Shown: piece after piece, positions 16,537-24,730 of the stretch
Numbering within the stretch: position 1 is the first letter of the stretch
Layout of the letters: each line of letters opens with the position of its first letter
Source of the DNA: Streptomyces sp. cf386
GTDB taxonomy: Bacteria > Actinomycetota > Actinomycetes > Streptomycetales > Streptomycetaceae
DNA: 64,000 nt
Direction of reading: 5' to 3'
Assembly (NCBI RefSeq): GCF_900103585.1
Contig: NZ_FNHV01000002.1
Span: 549,461 to 613,460, forward strand
Notes under the pieces: generated by a model
Database searches by the model: none
Told to the model about the DNA's origin: nothing
The model's input: only the letters and a program-made list of their open reading frames with translations
Program-made: the position numbers and the translations under genes

Positions 16537-17859
16537 TTGAGCACCGCCGCGACCCGCCCGGCCGACCAGGACCACCTCTGGTCGGTGGACGAACACCTGG
16601 AGGACATCCTCGCGACCGTCCGTCCCCTCGAACCCATCGAGCTGCAACTGCTCGACGCCCAGGGCTGCGTCCTGGTCGAGGACGTCACGGTGCCGGTCTC
16701 CCTGCCGCCGTTCGACAACAGCTCCATGGACGGGTACGCGGTGCGGGTCGCGGATGTCGCGGGCGCGAGCGAGGAGTTCCCCGCCGTCCTGGAGGTCGTC
16801 GGGGACGTCGCGGCGGGCCAGGCCGAACCGCCCCACGTGGGCCCCGGCCAGGCCGCCCGCATCATGACCGGCGCCCCGCTGCCGCCCGGCGCCGAGACCG
16901 TCGTTCCGGTGGAGTGGACCGACGGAGGCCTCGGGGAGGGCCCGGTGACCGGCATGCGCGCCCGCAGCCTGGCCCCCGAGGGCGACCGGGGCGATGTGCA
17001 CATCTACCGGCCCGCCGAGGCACGCGCGCATGTGCGGGCGAAGGGCAGCGACGTGAAGGCCGGCGACCGTGCCCTTGAGGCCGGCACGGTCCTCGGGCCG
17101 TCGCAGATCGCCCTGCTCGCCGCGATCGGCCGCGGCACGGTACGGGTGCGCCCGCGCCCGCGTGTGGTCGTGCTGTCCACCGGCAGCGAACTCGTCCAGC
17201 CCGACGAGACCCTGGGCAGCGGGCAGATCTACGACTCCAACAGCTTCGCCCTCACCGCGGCCGCCCGTGACGCCGGCGCCATCGCCTACCGCGTGGGCGC
17301 CGTCGCCGACGACGTCGAGACACTCCGGTCCACCATTGAGGACCAGCTCGTCCGCGCCGACCTCGTGGTCACCACCGGCGGGGTGAGCGTCGGGGCGTAC
17401 GACGTCGTCAAGGAGGCGCTGTCGCACGTCGGCGACGAGGACGAGGCGGGCAGCGGCGTCGATTTCCGCAAGCTCGCCATGCAGCCCGGCAAGCCCCAGG
17501 GCTTCGGCTCCATCGGCCCCGACCACACCCCGCTGCTCGCCCTCCCGGGCAACCCGGTGTCGTCGTACGTCTCCTTCGAGGTCTTCGCGCGCCCCGCCAT
17601 CCGCACGCTGATGGGCCTGGAGGACGTCCACCGGACGCGGACGACCGCGACCCTGACGGCCGACGAGGCGCTGAGCTCGCCCAAGGGGCGCAGACAGTTC
17701 CTGCGCGGGACGTACGCCGCGGGCGAGGTGCGGCCGGTCGGCGGCGCCGGATCCCATCTGATCGCGGCCCTCGCGCACGCGGACGCGTTGATCGTCGTCC
17801 CCGAGGACGTGGAGAGCGTCGAGCCCGGCACCGAGGTCGAGGTGGTCCTGCTCGGCTGA
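16537..17859 (+). CDS. glp: Gephyrin-like molybdotransferase Glp (MoeA family)
   Basis: A 440-residue MoeA-family protein. MoeA inserts molybdate into adenylated molybdopterin. The active-site block [12 protein letters not shown] is intact, as are [39 protein letters not shown] and [16 protein letters not shown], so catalysis is plausible. Its place between galU and a GNAT/glpR pair is that of corynebacterial Glp, a gephyrin-like MoeA homologue known to bind FtsZ and the membrane receptor GlpR during division and polar growth. It may therefore be structural, catalytic or both. TTG 16537 is used, with GAGGAG 10 nt upstream, inside the galU stop region. Confidence 0.88.
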   Translation: MSTAATRPADQDHLWSVDEHLEDILATVRPLEPIELQLLDAQGCVLVEDVTVPVSLPPFDNSSMDGYAVRVADVAGASEEFPAVLEVVGDVAAGQAEPPHVGPGQAARIMTGAPLPPGAETVVPVEWTDGGLGEGPVTGMRARSLAPEGDRGDVHIYRPAEARAHVRAKGSDVKAGDRALEAGTVLGPSQIALLAAIGRGTVRVRPRPRVVVLSTGSELVQPDETLGSGQIYDSNSFALTAAARDAGAIAYRVGAVADDVETLRSTIEDQLVRADLVVTTGGVSVGAYDVVKEALSHVGDEDEAGSGVDFRKLAMQPGKPQGFGSIGPDHTPLLALPGNPVSSYVSFEVFARPAIRTLMGLEDVHRTRTTATLTADEALSSPKGRRQFLRGTYAAGEVRPVGGAGSHLIAALAHADALIVVPEDVESVEPGTEVEVVLLG

Positions 17860-17945
17860 GCGGCCCTGGCCCGCGGTACCGTGTCGCGCACAGCAGGCCC
17901 GTGCGCCGCACCGCGACGGGCCCGGACCGGGAGCGCCACGCCAGC

Positions 17946-18440
17946 ATGAGCACGCAGGACCCACCCAGCCAGGACCACCTCACGCACATCGACGACGCGG
18001 GCGCCGCCCGCATGGTCGACGTCTCGGAGAAGGACGTCACCGCGCGCACGGCACGCGCCAGCGGACGCGTCCTGGTCTCGCCCCGTGTGATCGAGCTGCT
18101 GCGCGGCGAGGGCGTCCCCAAGGGCGACGCCCTGGCCACCGCGCGCATCGCGGGCATCATGGGTGCCAAGCGCACCCCGGATCTGATCCCGCTGTGCCAC
18201 CCGCTCGCGGTGTCCGGTGTGAAACTGGACCTGTCGGTCGCGGACGACGCCGTGGAGATCCTGGCCACCGTGAAGACCACGGACCGTACGGGCGTCGAGA
18301 TGGAGGCCCTCACCGCGGTCTCCGTCGCCGCGCTCACCGTGATCGACATGGTGAAGGCGGTCGACAAGGGAGCGGTCATCACGGACGTGCGGGTGGAGCA
18401 GAAGACGGGCGGCAAGTCGGGCGACTGGAGCCGGTCATGA
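17946..18440 (+). CDS. moaC: Cyclic pyranopterin monophosphate synthase
   Basis: A 164-residue MoaC, which with MoaA converts GTP to cyclic pyranopterin monophosphate in the first step of molybdopterin synthesis. [19 protein letters not shown] is the N-terminal signature (split [12 protein letters not shown] and VSEKDVT). [19 protein letters not shown] carries the active-site Lys and His, and [20 protein letters not shown] is the second conserved block. ATG 17946 gives the normal length. The stop overlaps the mog start by 4 bp (ATGA), so the two are translationally coupled. Having moaC and mog inside the galU-glp-glpR cluster keeps a molybdopterin link. Confidence 0.95.
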   Translation: MSTQDPPSQDHLTHIDDAGAARMVDVSEKDVTARTARASGRVLVSPRVIELLRGEGVPKGDALATARIAGIMGAKRTPDLIPLCHPLAVSGVKLDLSVADDAVEILATVKTTDRTGVEMEALTAVSVAALTVIDMVKAVDKGAVITDVRVEQKTGGKSGDWSRS

Positions 18441-18937
18441 CGTATCGCGCTCTGGTGGTCACGGCCTCCAACAGGGCTGCCGCCGGGATCTACGAGGACA
18501 AGGGCGGTCCGCTGATCGCCCAGGGCCTGAAGGGCTTCGGATTCGACGTCGAGGGGCCGCAGGTCGTGCCCGACGGAGACCCGGTCCAGGCCGCCCTGCG
18601 CGCGGGGGTCGAGGCGGGGTACGACGTCATCGTGACCACCGGCGGCACCGGCATCTCGCCCACCGACCGCACGCCCGAGGCGACCCGCGAGGTGATCGAC
18701 CACGAGGTGCCGGGCATCGCCGAGGCCATCCGGGCGTTCGGTCGGGAGAAGGTGCCGACCGCCGCGCTCTCCCGGGGCCTGGCCGGAGTGGCGGGAGCCA
18801 CCCTGATCGTGAACCTGCCCGGTTCCAGCGGCGGGGTGAAGGACGGACTGGCCGTCCTGGAGCCCCTGCTGGTCCATGCCGTCGACCAGATCCGCGGCGG
18901 CGACCACCCCAGACACAGCAGTGGGGGTGCGAGCTGA
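18437..18937 (+). CDS. mog: Molybdopterin adenylyltransferase (MogA/MoaB family)
   Basis: A 166-residue MogA/MoaB protein, which adenylates molybdopterin before metal insertion by MoeA. The molybdopterin-binding loop [17 protein letters not shown] is complete and [17 protein letters not shown] gives the N-terminal strand-loop. [13 protein letters not shown] near the C-terminus is also family-typical. It starts at ATG 18437 within the moaC stop. Because glp lies two genes upstream, the adenylylation and metal-insertion steps are encoded together. The last 12 residues overlap or abut the following GNAT start. Confidence 0.93.
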   Translation: MTYRALVVTASNRAAAGIYEDKGGPLIAQGLKGFGFDVEGPQVVPDGDPVQAALRAGVEAGYDVIVTTGGTGISPTDRTPEATREVIDHEVPGIAEAIRAFGREKVPTAALSRGLAGVAGATLIVNLPGSSGGVKDGLAVLEPLLVHAVDQIRGGDHPRHSSGGAS

Positions 18938-19629
18938 ACAGCCCATCCTGGCCCGTCGTGCTGAGGGACGGCGATGTTGTCCTGAGGCCGATAAAGATGC
19001 GCGACCAACGGGCCTGGCGCGAGGTCAACCGACGCAACCGGGACTGGCTGCGCCCCTGGGAGGCGACCATTCCGCCGCCCACGCCCAGCGGGCCGATCAC
19101 GCACCGGCCGACCTACCGCCAGATGGTCCGGCACCTGCGGTCCGAGGCGAACGCGGGCCGGATGCTGCCGTTCGTCATCGAGTACCAGGGGCGGCTGGTC
19201 GGGCAGTTGACGGTGGCCGGGATCACCTGGGGTTCGATGTGCTCGGGGCACGTCGGCTACTGGGTGGACGAGGCGGTGGCGGGCCGCGGGGTGATGCCGA
19301 CCGCCGTGGCGCTCGCCGTGGACCACTGTTTCCGGTCCGTCGGTCTGCACCGCATCGAGGTCTGCATTCGCCCCGAGAACGGGCCCAGCCGCCGGGTCGT
19401 GGAGAAACTCGGATTCCGTGAGGAGGGGCTGCGTCCGCGATATCTCCACATCGACGGGGCCTGGCGCGACCATCTCGTCTTCGCGCTCACGGCGGAAGAG
19501 GTGCCGGAAGGGTTGCTGAGCCGTTGGCAGCGGGCACGCTCGCAGCAGACGCCGCGCACGAACCCGCAGGACACCCGACAGAACACCCGGCACAACACCC
19601 GGCACAACACCCAGGGGAATCCCGCGTAG
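18934..19629 (+). CDS. RimJ/RimL-type GNAT acetyltransferase
   Basis: About 231 residues of the RimJ-like GNAT class, which acetylates protein N-termini or small amines using acetyl-CoA. VVLRPIKMRDQRAW opens the domain. GYWVDEAVAGRGVMPTAVAL is the acetyl-CoA loop (GRGV), and GLHRIEVCIRPENGPSRRVVEKLGF is the classic RimJ C-terminal block. The tail after residue 205 is low complexity, made by a 12-bp DNA repeat. CTG 18934 has GGGGGTG upstream and overlaps the mog stop; GTG 18958 is the alternative. A RimJ gene between glp and glpR is part of the conserved actinobacterial cluster, suggesting a target in that system. Confidence 0.85.
   Translation: MNSPSWPVVLRDGDVVLRPIKMRDQRAWREVNRRNRDWLRPWEATIPPPTPSGPITHRPTYRQMVRHLRSEANAGRMLPFVIEYQGRLVGQLTVAGITWGSMCSGHVGYWVDEAVAGRGVMPTAVALAVDHCFRSVGLHRIEVCIRPENGPSRRVVEKLGFREEGLRPRYLHIDGAWRDHLVFALTAEEVPEGLLSRWQRARSQQTPRTNPQDTRQNTRHNTRHNTQGNPA
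19570..19617. repeat. 12-bp tandem repeats in the GNAT C-terminus
   Basis: Four 12-bp units; the central two (19582-19593 and 19594-19605, AACACCCGGCAC) are identical and the outer two degenerate. They encode a repeating NTRH tetrapeptide pattern at the protein's C-terminus, probably unstructured. Confidence 0.75.
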
Positions 19630-19813
19630 CCCGGAAATTGAATAAGTGTTCGAAATTGATCGCCCGATGACCGGCTCGGGGCAATAAATTCGCTCCCTCG
19701 GTGGGCTGCTGATCGCATCGGTCACAAAAAAAGTTCGAAATATCAGCCAGATCGTGCGACACACCGGCTCAATTGGCAGATGGCCTCACGCAAACCCCTC
19801 TACCGTGTGAGGC
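19630..19813. promoter_or_regulatory. AT-rich intergenic region before glpR
   Basis: This 184-bp gap is clearly richer in A/T than the rest of the window. It holds two GTTCGAAAT nonamers (19648-19656 and 19733-19741) and an A7 run just before the second. It probably carries a promoter for glpR independent of the galU operon. No named regulator site is recognised. Confidence 0.45.
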
Positions 19814-21058
19814 GTGAGCAGCAGCGGCCTCATCTACGCAGTCATTGTCGGGGCCTGGGCCGCCTACTTGGTGCCGATGTGGCTCCGTAGGCAGGACGAG
19901 CTGAACGAGGCCCGTCCGACGGAACGCTTCAGCACGGCCATCCGGTTGCTGTCCGGACGGGCGGGGATGGAGCGCCGGTACGCCAAGGACCTGCGCGCGC
20001 GCTCCACCGAGGAGGGGGAGCCCAGCGCCGATGATCCGGGCGATGTCACCGAGTCGGTGGACGTCCGGGCCTTCGCCATGCCTCCGACCCGTCCGCAGAC
20101 CCAGGCAACGGTCCCGACACAACCGCCCGGACGCCCTGAGCCGACGCCTGAACAGGCGTCCAGGCCGGCCTCCGAACGCGGCAACGCGCCCGTCCACGAA
20201 CCGGGCTCCGCCCCGGCCCGCAAGGCGGCGCCCAAGCGGGTACCCGCCGCTCGGCGTGCCCCCGCGGACGAGGCGGCCGTGGCACGTGCGCGGCGCTCCA
20301 AGGCGCTCGCTCGCCGTCGGCGTACCACCGTCGTCCTCTTCTTCGCCTTCACGCTCGGCGCGATCGTCGCCGCGGTCGGCGGGCTCGCGTTCCTGTGGGC
20401 GCCCGGCGTTCCGGCCGTGATGCTCAGCGGGTACATCGCGTACCTGCGCTCCCAGGAGCGCCGCCGCTTCGCCTACCAGATGGACCGGCGCCAGGCGGAG
20501 GCCGCCGCCCAGCGGGTGCGCGAGCACGCCCGCCAGTCGCGCCGGCGCGGCGCCGTCGACGCCGGTGACGGCGTCGACGAGCCCGACGAGAGGCCCGAAC
20601 CAGGTACCGACACCGGGACGTCCGCGCTCGCCGCGGACCGCCGCGCCCTCGTCGAGCAGACCGACCACGCCGAGTGGGTCGACCAGCAGCGCGAGCGGCA
20701 GCGGCGGCCCGGACACGGGGACAGCTGGGACCCGGTCCCGGTGCCGTTGCCGACGTATGTGACCGCGCCGGTCGCTCCGCGGGCCACCTCCGACGTGGAC
20801 CTCGGGGCCCCGGACGCATGGAGCTCGGCCCGGTCCAGCTCCGTCACCCGGGACCGGGACGCGCGCGCCGACGCGGGCGACGGTGCCGCACGGGGCGCGG
20901 AGCCTGCGGACGCGGACCGCGGTGAGGAGAAGGACGACGGGAGCGGCCGCAGCGACGCCCGCCGCGCCGCCTCCGCTCGCCGGGCGCGCGAGCGGGGCCG
21001 TACGCCACTGTTCGACCAGTACGAGGACGGCGGCCGGCCGCGCGCGGCGAACGAGTAG
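19814..21058 (+). CDS. glpR: Gephyrin-like molybdotransferase receptor GlpR
   Basis: A 414-residue membrane protein. An N-terminal TM segment (about 4-22) is followed by VPMWLRRQDELNEARPTERFSTA, the family signature (VPMWLRRQDELNEA, ERFSTA). A long Pro/Thr/Arg-rich disordered region leads to a basic patch and a hydrophobic hairpin at about 172-215 (two TM segments), then a long charged tail ending RARERGRTPLFDQYEDG. In Corynebacterium GlpR is the receptor that anchors Glp at the septum. The same gene set here (galU, glp, GNAT, glpR) supports that identity. GTG 19814 fits. The Cys-free disordered segments are typical of divisome scaffolds. Confidence 0.85.
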   Translation: MSSSGLIYAVIVGAWAAYLVPMWLRRQDELNEARPTERFSTAIRLLSGRAGMERRYAKDLRARSTEEGEPSADDPGDVTESVDVRAFAMPPTRPQTQATVPTQPPGRPEPTPEQASRPASERGNAPVHEPGSAPARKAAPKRVPAARRAPADEAAVARARRSKALARRRRTTVVLFFAFTLGAIVAAVGGLAFLWAPGVPAVMLSGYIAYLRSQERRRFAYQMDRRQAEAAAQRVREHARQSRRRGAVDAGDGVDEPDERPEPGTDTGTSALAADRRALVEQTDHAEWVDQQRERQRRPGHGDSWDPVPVPLPTYVTAPVAPRATSDVDLGAPDAWSSARSSSVTRDRDARADAGDGAARGAEPADADRGEEKDDGSGRSDARRAASARRARERGRTPLFDQYEDGGRPRAANE

Positions 21059-21146
21059 CCGACCGCCCCGGTGGCGGGCCGGGCCGCCGACCAGGAACGG
21101 ATTTCCAAGCAGCCCGATCGGGGTGCTAAAGTTTCACTCGTTGCAA

Positions 21147-21220
21147 GGGCCTGTGGCGCAGTCCGGTAGCGCACCTCGTTCGCATCGAGGGGGCCAGGGG
21201 TTCAAATCCCCTCAGGTCCA
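21147..21220 (+). tRNA. tRNA-Ala (anticodon CGC)
   Basis: A 74-nt cloverleaf. Acceptor arms GGGCCTG and CAGGTCC pair with one G-T, with A73 at 21220. The D-arm contains GGCGCAGTCCGGTAGCGC. The anticodon stem CCTCG/CGAGG encloses loop TTCGCAT, giving anticodon CGC for the Ala codon GCG. The T-loop TTCAAAT is canonical. CCA is not encoded. GCG is a frequent Ala codon in this GC-rich genome. Confidence 0.93.
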
Positions 21221-21258
21221 CAGCAACGACTTTCCAAGGGAACTTGGGGAGTTGGCGA

Positions 21259-21298
21259 GATCCCGTCCGATCGGTTGATCGGGCGGGATCTTTGTTGT
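21259..21298 (+). terminator. Terminator after tRNA-Ala
   Basis: A 14-bp stem, 21259-21272 with 21277-21290, has one G-T pair and a GGTT loop and is followed by TTTGTTGTT. It is the closest to a textbook intrinsic terminator in the window and separates the tRNA from the MFS gene. Confidence 0.85.
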
Positions 21299-21330
21299 TC
21301 CCAGCTAGTTCCCGGCTTGTTCCCAGGGGG
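21298..21330. repeat. Three 11-bp TTCCC-headed repeats beside the tRNA
   Basis: Units at 21298, 21309 and 21320 each begin TTCCC(A/G)G and are spaced exactly 11 bp, about one helical turn. They lie between the tRNA terminator and the RBS of the MFS gene. They may be a protein-binding array or the scar of an integration site; no integrase is seen. Confidence 0.5.
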
Positions 21331-21337
21331 GCGTGTC

Positions 21338-22573
21338 TTGAGGGCGAACTTCTGGCGGTTCATGGCTGCCAGTCTGATCTCAGCCACCGGATCCGCGATG
21401 GCCACCCTCGCGCTCGCCTACTCCGTCATCGAAGAGGGCGGAGGAGCCGGGGACCTCGGTGTGGTGCTCGCCATGAACACCGTGCCGACCGTCGTCTTCC
21501 TCCTCGTGGGCGGAGTGCTCGCGGACCGTGTGTCCCGCAGTCGGCTGCTCTTCCTCGGGAATCTGCTGGCGGCCGTCGCCCAGGGGGCCTTGGCGGCCCT
21601 GGTGGCCACCGGGCACGCGACGACCGCCTCCATCGCCGCCTGCGGTTTCGTCTCGGGGACGGCGGTGGCCTTCACCGTGCCCGCCACTCAGGGGGCCGTC
21701 GCCCAGATCGTCCCCGCGGAGCAGTTGCAGCGGGCCAACGCCCTGCTCAGGCTGCCGACCAACGCGGTCAAGGTGCTCGGGCCGGCGGTCGGTGGAGTCG
21801 TCGTCGCGGTCAGCGGTCCGGCCTGGGCGCTGGCCTGGGACGCGCTCACCTTCGCCGTCGCCGCCTTCCTGCTGCTCGGGCTGCGCCTGGACGCGCCAGT
21901 CACCGCCACCAGCGCGCTGAGTGACCTGCGTGCGGGGTGGGCCGGCTTCTGGGCGCGGACCTGGTTGTGGACGTACACGGTCGCGGGGACCGTCCTTGTC
22001 GCCGCGTGGCTGGCGGGGTTCCAGCTGCTGGGTCCGGTTGTCGCGGCGGAGCGGTACGCGGGGGCGCGTGACTGGGGGCTTGCGCAGGGCGCGTTCGCGG
22101 CGGGGCTGCTGGCCGGCACGGTGGTGTGTCTGCGCTGGCGGCCGTATCGGCTGTTGGTCGTGGCCGTCGCGGCCGGTGCGCCCCTCGCCGCGCCCCTGCT
22201 CGTCATGGGCTGGGGACTGTCGCTGCCCTGGCTGCTGTTGGCCATGCTGCTCGCGGGGATCGGGCTGGACGTGGCGATCGTCGCGTGGACGACCGCCTTC
22301 CAACAGCATGTGCCGCAGGGGGAGTTGGGGCGCATGAGCGCCTTCAACAGTGTGGGTGAGCGGCTGGCGATTCCGCTCGGCTATCTGCTGACCGCCCTCG
22401 CGGCCGGCACCTGGGGCAACCGGACGGTGCTGATGGCGTGCGCCGGTCTGGTCGTTGCCTCCGCCGTCCTCAACCTCTGTGTGCGGGACGTGTATCGCAT
22501 CAACGCCGTGAAACGCGTCGACGCCGTGGCACCCGACCAGGCCGTGGAGCGCGGCAACGCGCCACGGAGGTGA
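21338..22573 (+). CDS. MFS transporter (MdtH/EntS-like)
   Basis: A 411-residue MFS protein of the type that starts FWRFMAASLISATGSAMATL. About twelve TM segments are visible. The A-motif loop reads GGVLADRVSRSRLLFLGN, and the central loop is short. Related proteins export siderophores, drugs or macrolides; no substrate is assignable here. The start is TTG 21338, supported by AGGGGGG 7 nt upstream and by being the first residue of the conserved N-terminus (LRANFWRF). Longer frames run back into the tRNA terminator and are rejected. It lies immediately downstream of tRNA-Ala. Confidence 0.82.
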   Translation: MRANFWRFMAASLISATGSAMATLALAYSVIEEGGGAGDLGVVLAMNTVPTVVFLLVGGVLADRVSRSRLLFLGNLLAAVAQGALAALVATGHATTASIAACGFVSGTAVAFTVPATQGAVAQIVPAEQLQRANALLRLPTNAVKVLGPAVGGVVVAVSGPAWALAWDALTFAVAAFLLLGLRLDAPVTATSALSDLRAGWAGFWARTWLWTYTVAGTVLVAAWLAGFQLLGPVVAAERYAGARDWGLAQGAFAAGLLAGTVVCLRWRPYRLLVVAVAAGAPLAAPLLVMGWGLSLPWLLLAMLLAGIGLDVAIVAWTTAFQQHVPQGELGRMSAFNSVGERLAIPLGYLLTALAAGTWGNRTVLMACAGLVVASAVLNLCVRDVYRINAVKRVDAVAPDQAVERGNAPRR

Positions 22574-22585
22574 CGCTTACAGGGT

Positions 22586-23062
22586 CTACAGCGTCTTCGC
22601 GTAACACAGGCTCAGTTCGTGGTGGCGGTAGTAGCCGAACTTCTCGCACGGCTCGTACCCGCTGGACGCGTACAGCGCCACCGCCTCCGGCTGCTTGATG
22701 CCGGTCTCCAGCACCATGCGGATGCGGCCCGCGGCCCGCGCGTCCTCCTCCAGTGCGGCCAGGATGCGTCTGGCGAGGCCCCGGCCGCGCATCGACTCGA
22801 CCACGTACATCCGCTTGAGCTCGGCGTCCCCGTCCCGGTTGCCCTCGCCGTTCTCGTCCTGGACCCGCCAGCCGCCGGAGGCGACCGGGGCGCCGAGGTC
22901 GTCGTACGCGATCAGGTACCGGCCGTTCGGCGGCTCGAAGTCCGCCGTGTCCATGGCCGTCGCGTCGCCGCCGTCGCCGTAGCGGACGCCGTACTCGGCC
23001 TGGACCTCGTCGTTGAGTTTGACGGCGTCGGGGTGGTCGAAGGAGACGTGACGTATATGCAT
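22586..23062 (-). CDS. GNAT-family N-acetyltransferase
   Basis: A 158-residue acetyltransferase. ELKRMYVVESMRGRGLARRILAALE contains strand beta4 and the acetyl-CoA loop RGRGLA, and LYASSGYEPCEKFGYY is the usual C-terminal GNAT block. The substrate is unknown; this shape is common for small-molecule or peptide acetylases. ATG 23062 gives MHIRHVSFDHPDA. It converges on the MFS gene with a 12-bp gap and is divergent from xthA, sharing a 77-bp promoter region. Confidence 0.85.
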   Translation of the reverse strand: MHIRHVSFDHPDAVKLNDEVQAEYGVRYGDGGDATAMDTADFEPPNGRYLIAYDDLGAPVASGGWRVQDENGEGNRDGDAELKRMYVVESMRGRGLARRILAALEEDARAAGRIRMVLETGIKQPEAVALYASSGYEPCEKFGYYRHHELSLCYAKTL

Positions 23063-23094
23063 GCTAGATACCGTATATCAATTCAAGATCAAGA

Positions 23095-23106
23095 GGTTCC
23101 AGAACC
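23095..23106. promoter_or_regulatory. GGTTC-CA-GAACC palindrome in the GNAT/xthA divergent promoter
   Basis: A perfect 5+2+5 inverted repeat, 34 bp before the xthA start. The same 77-bp gap holds two CGTATAT heptamers (23052 and 23072) near the GNAT start, which look like -10 material. The actinobacterial LexA box is GAAC-N4-GTTC, the opposite order, so this is not a LexA site. Confidence 0.35.
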
Positions 23107-23139
23107 GGACACCGTCCAGTGTGCCGGTAAGGTGCCCGG

Positions 23140-23943
23140 GTGCTCACTGTGACCTCTGTGAATGTGAACGGGCTGCGCGCCGCCGCGAAGAAGGGCTTCG
23201 TGGAGTGGCTCGGCGGTACGGAAGCCGATGTGCTGTGCCTTCAGGAGGTGCGCGCGGAGCCGCAGCAGCTGCCGGAGCAGGTGCGGACGCCCGACGGCTG
23301 GCATGTCGTGCACGCCCCCGCCGCCGCCAAGGGCCGCGCCGGCGTCTCCCTCTACACCCGCCGTGAGCCCGACCGGATCCAGGTCGGCTTCGGGTCGAGC
23401 GAGTTCGACGGCAGCGGACGGTACGTCGAGGCCGATCTGCCGGGTGTGACGGTCGCCTCGCTCTATCTGCCCTCCGGTGAGGTCGGCACCGAGCGGCAGG
23501 ACGAGAAGGTCCGGTTCATGGGCGAGTTCCTGGCCCATCTGAAGGATCTGCGCGAGCGTGCCGCCGCCGACGGCCGTGAGGTCGTCGTCTGCGGCGACTG
23601 GAACATCGCCCATCAACAGGCCGACCTGAAGAACTGGCGGGGCAACACCAAGAACTCCGGCTTCCTGCCGGAGGAGCGGGAGTGGCTCACGCAGGTGCTC
23701 GACCCCGTCGACGGCGGCTATGTCGATGTGGTGCGAGCGCTGCACCCGGACGCCGAGGGGCCGTACTCGTGGTGGTCGTACCGCGGGCGGGCCTTCGACA
23801 ACGACACAGGCTGGCGTATCGACTACCAGATCGCGACGCCGGGGCTCGCCGCCAAGGCGCTCAAGGGGTATGTCGAGCGCGCGGCGACGCACGCGGAGCG
23901 CTGGTCGGACCACGCGCCGGTGACGGTGGTCTACGACCGCTAG
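23140..23943 (+). CDS. xthA: Exodeoxyribonuclease III / AP endonuclease
   Basis: A 267-residue exonuclease III, which nicks DNA at abasic sites and trims 3' damage in base-excision repair. SVNVNGLRAA is the metal-binding start, VLCLQEVRAE the catalytic Glu strand, VVVCGDWNIAHQQADLKNW the Asp/Asn site, DTGWRIDYQIATP the C-terminal acid, and WSDHAPVTV the catalytic Asp-His. All active-site residues are present. GTG 23140 follows AAGGTG. Its stop codon overlaps the converging merR stop by 4 bp (the palindrome CTAG). Confidence 0.95.
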   Translation: MLTVTSVNVNGLRAAAKKGFVEWLGGTEADVLCLQEVRAEPQQLPEQVRTPDGWHVVHAPAAAKGRAGVSLYTRREPDRIQVGFGSSEFDGSGRYVEADLPGVTVASLYLPSGEVGTERQDEKVRFMGEFLAHLKDLRERAAADGREVVVCGDWNIAHQQADLKNWRGNTKNSGFLPEEREWLTQVLDPVDGGYVDVVRALHPDAEGPYSWWSYRGRAFDNDTGWRIDYQIATPGLAAKALKGYVERAATHAERWSDHAPVTVVYDR

Positions 23944-24620
23944 GGCCTGTCCGGCGGCCGCTCGGGCTGGTCCCGCTCGGTCTGCTTGCGCAGGCGGCGG
24001 TCCAGTGCCAGGGACAGCTCCGCCTCCACGACGCTCCGGGCGAGCGGGCGCAGGCGCTGGAGGTCGTCCTCGTGGGTGTGGCGCAGGACCAGGTCGGCGA
24101 ACATCTCCGCCAGGTCGTCGACGTGTTCGCGGACCTTCTTGGCCGCCGCCAGCACCTCCGAGAGCGGGATGCCCTCGCGGACCAGGGCCGAGGAGACGTC
24201 CAGCAGGCGGCGGCTGACGTGCACGATCTCGTCGCCGTCGGTGCCGAGGTAGCCGAGTTCCAGCGAGGCGGCGAGGTTCTCCGGGGTGACCTGGCCCTCG
24301 AAGCGGGCGGCGAGTTCCTCGGGGGTGAGGCGGACCGGCTCCTCCTCGGTCGGGGCGGCGACGCCGAGCAGGTCGGCGACGTCCCGGCCGTGGTCGAGGG
24401 CCTCCGCCAGTTCCCCGATGCCGGTGAGGGTGTGCCCGCGCTCCAGCAGGGCCGCGATCGTGCGCAGGCGGGCCAGGTGGTGGTCGTCGTACCAGGCGAT
24501 ACGGCCCTCGCGGCGGGGCGGCGGTATCAGCTTGCGTTCGCGGTAGAAGCGCAGGGTGCGCACCGTGATGCCGGCCAGGCGGGCCAGCTCCTCCATGCGG
24601 TACTCGCGCTTCTCGGTCAC
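23940..24620 (-). CDS. MerR-family transcriptional regulator
   Basis: A 226-residue MerR-type activator. The winged helix-turn-helix is YRMEELARLAGITVRTLRFY (residues 7-26), then RERKLIPPPRREGRIAWYDD and the dimer helix. The effector half (about 90-226) has no metal-binding Cys pattern, so a small organic ligand or protein contact is more likely than a metal. It is divergent from the monooxygenase operon, with a 156-bp gap containing two dyads, the usual layout for a regulator of the adjacent operon and of itself. The 3' end overlaps xthA by 4 bp. Confidence 0.88.
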   Translation of the reverse strand: MTEKREYRMEELARLAGITVRTLRFYRERKLIPPPRREGRIAWYDDHHLARLRTIAALLERGHTLTGIGELAEALDHGRDVADLLGVAAPTEEEPVRLTPEELAARFEGQVTPENLAASLELGYLGTDGDEIVHVSRRLLDVSSALVREGIPLSEVLAAAKKVREHVDDLAEMFADLVLRHTHEDDLQRLRPLARSVVEAELSLALDRRLRKQTERDQPERPPDRP

Positions 24621-24692
24621 TCCGGAACCTTAATTCGTACGGGCGGTACCCGCGGCGGCAGCCGCTGATGTAAACGAACCCCGAACGACCCC

Positions 24693-24710
24693 TACCGGTC
24701 GGTACGGACC
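24693..24710. promoter_or_regulatory. Overlapping dyads, candidate MerR site
   Basis: TACCG-GT-CGGTA (24693-24704) overlaps GGTC-N6-GACC (24697-24710). It is 67-84 bp upstream of the monooxygenase ATG and 73 bp from the merR start. MerR regulators bind dyads between -35 and -10; a TACTCT -10-like hexamer follows at 24715. Confidence 0.45.
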
Positions 24711-24730
24711 TCCTCTACTCTCCCATTGCG

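Noticed and set aside
19570..19617. CRISPR-like short repeats
   Set aside because: Units are contiguous 12-mers inside a gene, without spacers or cas genes.
23095..23106. LexA/SOS box at xthA
   Set aside because: The half-sites are in the reverse order to the actinobacterial GAAC-N4-GTTC box and spacing differs.
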